A stretch of 64,000 bases of DNA from contig CAZPDM010000006.1 of assembly GCA_964585305.1 (NCBI GenBank), forward strand, positions 16,765 to 80,764, written 5' to 3'. The notes under the pieces were generated by a model. That model had not been told where the DNA came from. It made no database searches and worked only from the letters and a program-made list of their open reading frames with translations. The position numbers and the translations under genes are program-made. Position 1 is the stretch's first letter. Each line of letters begins with the position of its first letter. The stretch is from CAZPDM01 sp964585305. GTDB taxonomy: Bacteria > Planctomycetota > Uabimicrobiia > Uabimicrobiales > JABWCH01. This document shows positions 60,467 to 64,000 of the stretch, piece by piece.

Positions 60467-61045
60467 TAGTACAAGATCGATGCACATGACAGCGGATAGA
60501 ATTAGTTGTCGAATAGGATTATCCTCTGGAACTGAGTCATTGATTTGGATTATATAGTTATCTGCAGAAGTGAACAGTTCTTTGCCTAATCCTGCCCATT
60601 TTTTTGTAATATGTGCAAGCTCTTGTTCGCCTGCCATAAAGCGGAAATCCCAACCAGTCCACTTTCCCTTTAGTGTGCAAAGGGGATGATCATGATTGTC
60701 TAGCACATCAAAAGCACCACCAATAGTAAACAGCTTCTGCTTAAAACCACCAATAACTTGATTTTTTTCATCAAAGACTGTTACTTTAGATAAAAAGAAA
60801 CTTGTGCCACGTTTAACTCGAGCAATTTGACTGCCATCTACATCTTGAATTACAATGTCAAATGGAGTCATCTGACGATAATCTGTAAAACGAAAAATTT
60901 TGCTGAAAAATCCAAGATTTTGTTCTCGACATGTCATAACAATTTGATTGCTTTCAGGATCATAAATATCAAATGCAACCGCAGCTTTAAATAAACCAAC
61001 ATGCTGTTTCACAAAAAACAAGTTTTTGTTAATAACTGGATGCAT
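60455..61045 (-). CDS. LURP-one-related / phospholipid scramblase-like protein
   Basis: This has the Tubby/LOR fold pattern: short paired strands with repeated motifs (FFVKQHVGLFKAAVAFDIYD, QIARVKRG, VFDEKNQVIGGFKQKL, FDVLDNHDHPLCTLKGKWTG, WDFRFMAGEQELAHITKKW). Bacterial members are called scramblase-related or DUF-type lipid-binding proteins, and the biochemical role is uncertain. No signal peptide is seen, and a C-terminal hydrophobic stretch (LILSAVMCIDLVL) is typical. It is 196 residues long. It lies 28 bases downstream of the lipase gene and may share its transcript. Confidence 0.75.
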   Translation of the reverse strand: MHPVINKNLFFVKQHVGLFKAAVAFDIYDPESNQIVMTCREQNLGFFSKIFRFTDYRQMTPFDIVIQDVDGSQIARVKRGTSFFLSKVTVFDEKNQVIGGFKQKLFTIGGAFDVLDNHDHPLCTLKGKWTGWDFRFMAGEQELAHITKKWAGLGKELFTSADNYIIQINDSVPEDNPIRQLILSAVMCIDLVLKNR

Positions 61046-61073
61046 AAAAACCTTTCTTTTGAAATGTTTTTAA

Positions 61074-62393
61074 TTATTCATTTAAATTACTGACAATCCA
61101 TTCTACACAATCACGGCTACAAGACAAAATAACATGGTTTTTATCAAAACCTTTTTGGCCAAGTAAATAAGCACCACGAGAAAGCAAGCCGTCAACATAT
61201 TTTGCACTATGGACATATACTGCACCATCACTAGGATGATCAGGAACAGATACAGGAATCTTATAATATATCATGTCAATTTCAATAAAAGCTGGATTTG
61301 TACCGTAAAGATTAAGTAATTTTACAGAAGGATCTAGCCCTTGTTTATTGATGCGTTCAATAGTATTTTCGCCTTCTTCAATAGCATGTTGAATTCCATA
61401 GCTTGAAACAAACAAAGTTGTTCCACCATAGTAACATGCTTTCATAGTAAGATTAGCATCAAAAGGTGTATAGCAAAAAGGAGTAAAACCTAATCCATCT
61501 TCTACAAGATTATATAACAATTGGGATTGACCAGGAAAGTAATTTCCAATTTCGTTTGTCCCTGGATTGTTTTTATAAATATCTTCTTTGTAATATTTTT
61601 GCCACATACCATAAATCAATGCTTCTTGAAAAGATATAGGAGCCGGTGCTTTCAAAGAAATTACTGTTAAGTTGCTGGAATAGTAGCGGAACATTGTATC
61701 TACGCCTTTATTTCCTGGAGCAACTTGAATATAAGTATCTACATCTTGTTGGAAAGCAGACAAAAATCTTTGATTAGGATTAACACTAATTCCACCGCAA
61801 GTATAAATAGAGGCTGAGCAATTTCCTTTAGAATGAGCTAAAAGATGTACTTTCGTAGCACCAGTTTTTTTCTTAATCACTTGAATTGCATTGTGAATTT
61901 GTTCAGCTTGGCGATAGTTGCATCCATGATTATGAGAAAAATTGATTGCAAATACAGGATAACCAGCTTTTGCAAATTTTTGCATAAAGCCTTGTTTAAT
62001 TTCTGGAACTTCACTAGGAGTTGAGAACGCCATCGGATGTGCCCAAGCTCTGAACGCATCATCAGCTGCTCCATGGACTAGTAAAATAGGAGTCTTTTTA
62101 CTAGTATTCCAATTGGGAGCATAAAGCAAGACAAATACGGAAGCATCCGCAGTATCTCCTTTATAAATATCATCTGGAAAACAAGCTAAAACTTGCGGAT
62201 TTTTAAAGCGAGATTGATCAAGAACTTTTTCACGGCCAAAATCAGGATGATGATCGCGATAGGCTTCTGCTAATGCCCAAAGCAACAAACCATCTTTAGG
62301 AGTACGAACTTTTACCGGAGTCCAATCAAATTGGTCTGTTGCAAAGACAGTTATAAAACTAATGATAATAGCAAAAACGACAAATTTTTTCAT
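61074..62393 (-). CDS. Secreted alpha/beta-hydrolase lipase
   Basis: A signal peptide (FVVFAIIISFITVFAT) is followed by a lipase fold: oxyanion segment PILLVHGAADD, a strand with FAINFSHNHGCNYRQ, and the nucleophile elbow LLAHSKGNCSA (Ser about 188; the usual GHSxG begins with Ala). A late catalytic His may be in VPDHPSDGAVYVHSAKY. This arrangement resembles bacterial lipase class 2/EstA-like enzymes acting on triacylglycerols or esters. It is 439 residues long. It is followed on the same strand by the scramblase-like gene. Confidence 0.8.
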   Translation of the reverse strand: MKKFVVFAIIISFITVFATDQFDWTPVKVRTPKDGLLLWALAEAYRDHHPDFGREKVLDQSRFKNPQVLACFPDDIYKGDTADASVFVLLYAPNWNTSKKTPILLVHGAADDAFRAWAHPMAFSTPSEVPEIKQGFMQKFAKAGYPVFAINFSHNHGCNYRQAEQIHNAIQVIKKKTGATKVHLLAHSKGNCSASIYTCGGISVNPNQRFLSAFQQDVDTYIQVAPGNKGVDTMFRYYSSNLTVISLKAPAPISFQEALIYGMWQKYYKEDIYKNNPGTNEIGNYFPGQSQLLYNLVEDGLGFTPFCYTPFDANLTMKACYYGGTTLFVSSYGIQHAIEEGENTIERINKQGLDPSVKLLNLYGTNPAFIEIDMIYYKIPVSVPDHPSDGAVYVHSAKYVDGLLSRGAYLLGQKGFDKNHVILSCSRDCVEWIVSNLNE

Positions 62394-62663
62394 AAAAAAA
62401 GCGGTAAAATTTAGCGTATTGCTAAAATTCCACTCCTCCTAATTTTTACGAGTTGTGCTAGTTGAAAAAAAAACTACTTTGCGGAGCTAAACGCCTGTTT
62501 GGAAGATTTTTCAATCATGGACATACTCAATTAGCACAAGCTGCAATTTTTATTAAAAAGGCTAAACATTAAAAACATGTTGCTATGCAATATACACTAA
62601 TTTACAGAAAAAGTCAATAAAAGTTAAATAAATTTAGATTTTTTTGCAAAAAGTAAATTATTG

Positions 62664-63467
62664 CTAAGATTTTGTACATATCCAAGTTCCTGGACAAGGA
62701 TTTCCACTTAGAGCTTGCTTCAATCTTCCATTTATTGTGGCATTGATAATCTGAATTTTGCAACCATCTTGAGCTAAGGACATCAATTCCATTACTTTTT
62801 GAGCCATGCCTCCTGTTACATCAACATATTGCGAACCTTGTAATCCTTGTATGACTTGATCAATATTTTCTCGATTGATTTCCGAAATTAAAGCAGCTTG
62901 TGGATTTTGTTTAGGATCTGCAGAAAATACACCATCAACATCTGTCCCCAGAATAACCAGATCTGGCTTAAGAAATCTCGTAAGATACGATATAATCTGA
63001 TCTCCAGAGAGAATATCAATCCCAGTTTGTTTATCTAAAGCTACATCGCCATATAAAACTGGTACTATCTCATAACTCATCCACATACTCAAGATTTGTA
63101 CAGGAAAAAGTTGCAACTTCTTTTGATCCAATACCGCTGCAGCACTTGGTTGAAAAGCGATTGCAGCCAAGCCAGCTTCTACTAAATTACTCACTACAAT
63201 AGTATTCAATTCGTTCATGTATTGCCGAATGATTACGCTTCCTATACGTTTTTCATCATGCCAATTATCTGCAGTCAGACGATATTGATGAGCAGGAATG
63301 TGTCCAAAACAGCCAGCACCATGAACAATGAGCAATTGCATATCTTCTTGGCGACTGAGACTAATTTCTCGTGCTAGCCTTTGTATTTCTTCTTTTTTGG
63401 CTTTGGGTGGAGATTGTTTCTTATCTGTGATAACAGATCCACCAAGTTTGATTAAAATTTTTCTCAT
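62664..63467 (-). CDS. Isopentenyl phosphate kinase (amino acid kinase fold)
   Basis: IPK phosphorylates isopentenyl phosphate to isopentenyl diphosphate with ATP. It begins MRKILIKLGGSVITDKKQ and has VHGAGCFGHIPAHQY, with the His after Gly that separates IPK from other amino acid kinases. Further on are PVLYGDVALD, ILSGDQIISYLTRF and DLVILGTDVDGVFSADP. At 267 residues it is normal. The ATG at 63467 was chosen because the family motif starts there; a TTG 15 codons upstream would run through a hairpin. IPK is mainly archaeal, with some Chloroflexi and plant members. A fosfomycin-kinase-like role is an alternative. Confidence 0.82.
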   Translation of the reverse strand: MRKILIKLGGSVITDKKQSPPKAKKEEIQRLAREISLSRQEDMQLLIVHGAGCFGHIPAHQYRLTADNWHDEKRIGSVIIRQYMNELNTIVVSNLVEAGLAAIAFQPSAAAVLDQKKLQLFPVQILSMWMSYEIVPVLYGDVALDKQTGIDILSGDQIISYLTRFLKPDLVILGTDVDGVFSADPKQNPQAALISEINRENIDQVIQGLQGSQYVDVTGGMAQKVMELMSLAQDGCKIQIINATINGRLKQALSGNPCPGTWICTKS

Positions 63468-63480
63468 GTTTTTAAATTTT

Positions 63481-63503
63481 AAGCCTGTAGGATTTACAGG
63501 CTT
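63481..63503 (-). terminator. Hairpin between FmdB and IPK genes
   Basis: AAGCCTGTA (63481-63489) and TACAGGCTT (63495-63503) form a perfect 9-base stem. It lies 14 bases before the IPK ATG and just after the FmdB gene on the minus strand. Confidence 0.5.
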
Positions 63504-63523
63504 TAATTCCAATATATTTTAGA

Positions 63524-63754
63524 CTAGTGATGATGTCCGCAACTGCCACAATTATGAGAAGAACATTCACCGCAACCGCTACCACCACTTGAAGAAAATG
63601 TATTTCCACTTTTAAAACCAAATGTAGAAAATTTTCGTTTGACACTTGTATTATGACATTCCGGACAATTTAGTTTTTCTTCATCTTCTGAGCGTCGAAT
63701 CAAAACTTCAAATTTTTTTTGGCACATTTGGCAAACATATTCATAAATAGGCAT
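63524..63754 (-). CDS. FmdB-family zinc-ribbon protein
   Basis: A small putative regulator of the FmdB family: MPIYEYVCQMCQKKFEVL, CPECHN...VKRKFSTFGF. The two CxxC pairs form a zinc ribbon. A Gly/Ser/Cys/His-rich tail (CGECSSHNCGSCGHHH) could bind further metal. At 76 residues it has the family's usual length. The ATG has AAAGGAAG upstream. FmdB genes are widespread; the role in most bacteria is unproven. Confidence 0.88.
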   Translation of the reverse strand: MPIYEYVCQMCQKKFEVLIRRSEDEEKLNCPECHNTSVKRKFSTFGFKSGNTFSSSGGSGCGECSSHNCGSCGHHH

Positions 63755-63776
63755 ACATACTTCCTTTCAAATAAAG

Positions 63777-63876
63777 AAAAAACATGTTATAAATAAAAAA
63801 ATTTCGCCATTCATCCCACAGCCTGAAGGCTGGGGCTTTCTGGCGAAGATTTAGTAAGTTCTATAACATGTTTTTT
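63777..63876. terminator. Terminator hairpin carrying a nested stem-loop insertion
   Basis: Outer arms 63777-63791 (AAAAAACATGTTATA) and 63862-63876 (TATAACATGTTTTTT) are a perfect 15-base pair ending in a T-run, so this is a terminator for either strand. Its 70-base loop contains the nested element listed separately. It separates the S9 peptidase and FmdB genes. Confidence 0.7.
63803..63847 (-). repeat. Solo IS200/IS605-end-like stem-loop (PATE/MITE-like)
   Basis: TTCGCCA (63803-63809) and TGGCGAA (63841-63847) enclose CCCACAGCC-TGAA-GGCTGGGG. On the minus strand it reads CGCCAGAAAGCCCCAGCC, then TTCAGGCTGTGGGATGAATG. Such 'AAAGCCCC...GGGATGAAT' stem-loops flank tnpB genes of IS200/IS605-type elements. 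No transposase gene is adjacent, so it is a solo or mobilised end. Confidence 0.55.
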
Positions 63877-63896
63877 TTGTTCAAGAAAAGTCTATC

Positions 63897-64000
63897 TTAC
63901 TTTAACCAACGATCTAGCCAACCATAAACTTGCTGCCACCAGAGTCTTGCATTTTGAGCTTTAGCAACGAAATGTCCTTCATCTGGGAAATAAACTAAGC
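63897..64000 (-). CDS. C-terminus of an S9 (prolyl oligopeptidase family) peptidase, cut by window edge
   Basis: The last 34 codons are visible: LVYFPDEGHFVAKAQNARLW, then the W-rich ending QQVYGWLDRWLK. DEGH with the catalytic His and the following 'QN.RLW' are the hallmark C-terminal end of acylaminoacyl/dipeptidyl peptidases. The rest lies beyond the window. Confidence 0.8.
   Translation of the reverse strand, partial: LVYFPDEGHFVAKAQNARLWWQQVYGWLDRWLK

Noticed and set aside
1..64000. tRNA or rRNA genes
   Set aside because: Scanning by eye found no cloverleaf with a GGTTCGAATCC-type arm and no rRNA-like sequence; a covariance-model search would settle it.

Overview
The window is AT-rich bacterial chromosome, densely coded on both strands, with one 100-N assembly gap (35284-35383). 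The cell it suggests is a diderm. It has an LPS-type heptosyltransferase, a class A penicillin-binding protein (PBP1C), a PilB/GspE secretion or pilus ATPase, many exported lipoproteins and a PEP-CTERM surface protein. Eukaryote-like Ser/Thr kinases, a caspase-FGE fusion, PEGA-like repeat proteins and PEP-CTERM sorting together fit the Planctomycetota/PVC neighbourhood best. That placement is an inference from gene content. No rRNA or tRNA gene was seen.

Layout. 1-8.7 kb: an oversized GlmS-like amidotransferase (cut by the left edge), a heptosyltransferase, a small Cys-rich protein with its own promoter and terminator, an RlmI-like methyltransferase and a secreted caspase/FGE fusion. 8.7-18.4 kb: PilB/GspE on the minus strand, a 1441-residue one-pass coiled-coil protein, aroB on the minus strand and an alpha-2-macroglobulin-like fragment protein. 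18.5-22.8 kb: a run of small lipoproteins (two are tandem paralogues), a ParB-like protein and a lipoprotein with short tandem repeats plus four PEGA-like domains. 23.0-41.2 kb: three giant exported or membrane-anchored proteins made almost wholly of PEGA-like repeats (about 19, 15 and 15 copies). A small two-repeat lipoprotein, a thymidylate kinase lacking the P-loop lysine and a RecA/RadA-like ATPase with a repetitive N-terminus lie between the second and third giants. 41.2-49.2 kb: a possible metallopeptidase-like protein, then a minus-strand block (phosphopantetheinyl transferase, active Ser/Thr kinase, hpt, pseudokinase), then recD2. 49.3-50.1 kb: a decayed IS607-type element whose tnpB has lost its middle. 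50.2-58.5 kb: two hypothetical proteins, a Ski2-like helicase, an FeS flavoprotein apparently lacking its NADPH domain and pbpC. 58.6-64 kb: a PEP-CTERM protein, a beta-lactamase-fold hydrolase, a LURP-one/scramblase-like protein, a secreted lipase, an isopentenyl phosphate kinase, an FmdB zinc ribbon and the end of an S9 peptidase.

The most distinctive content is the PEGA-like family. The two 15-repeat giants appear colinear repeat by repeat, so a finished array seems to have been duplicated whole. All three giants and the 474-residue lipoprotein share the same last two repeat types. This looks like a modular set of periplasmic or surface scaffold proteins of different length with a common C-terminal module. 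Function is unknown.
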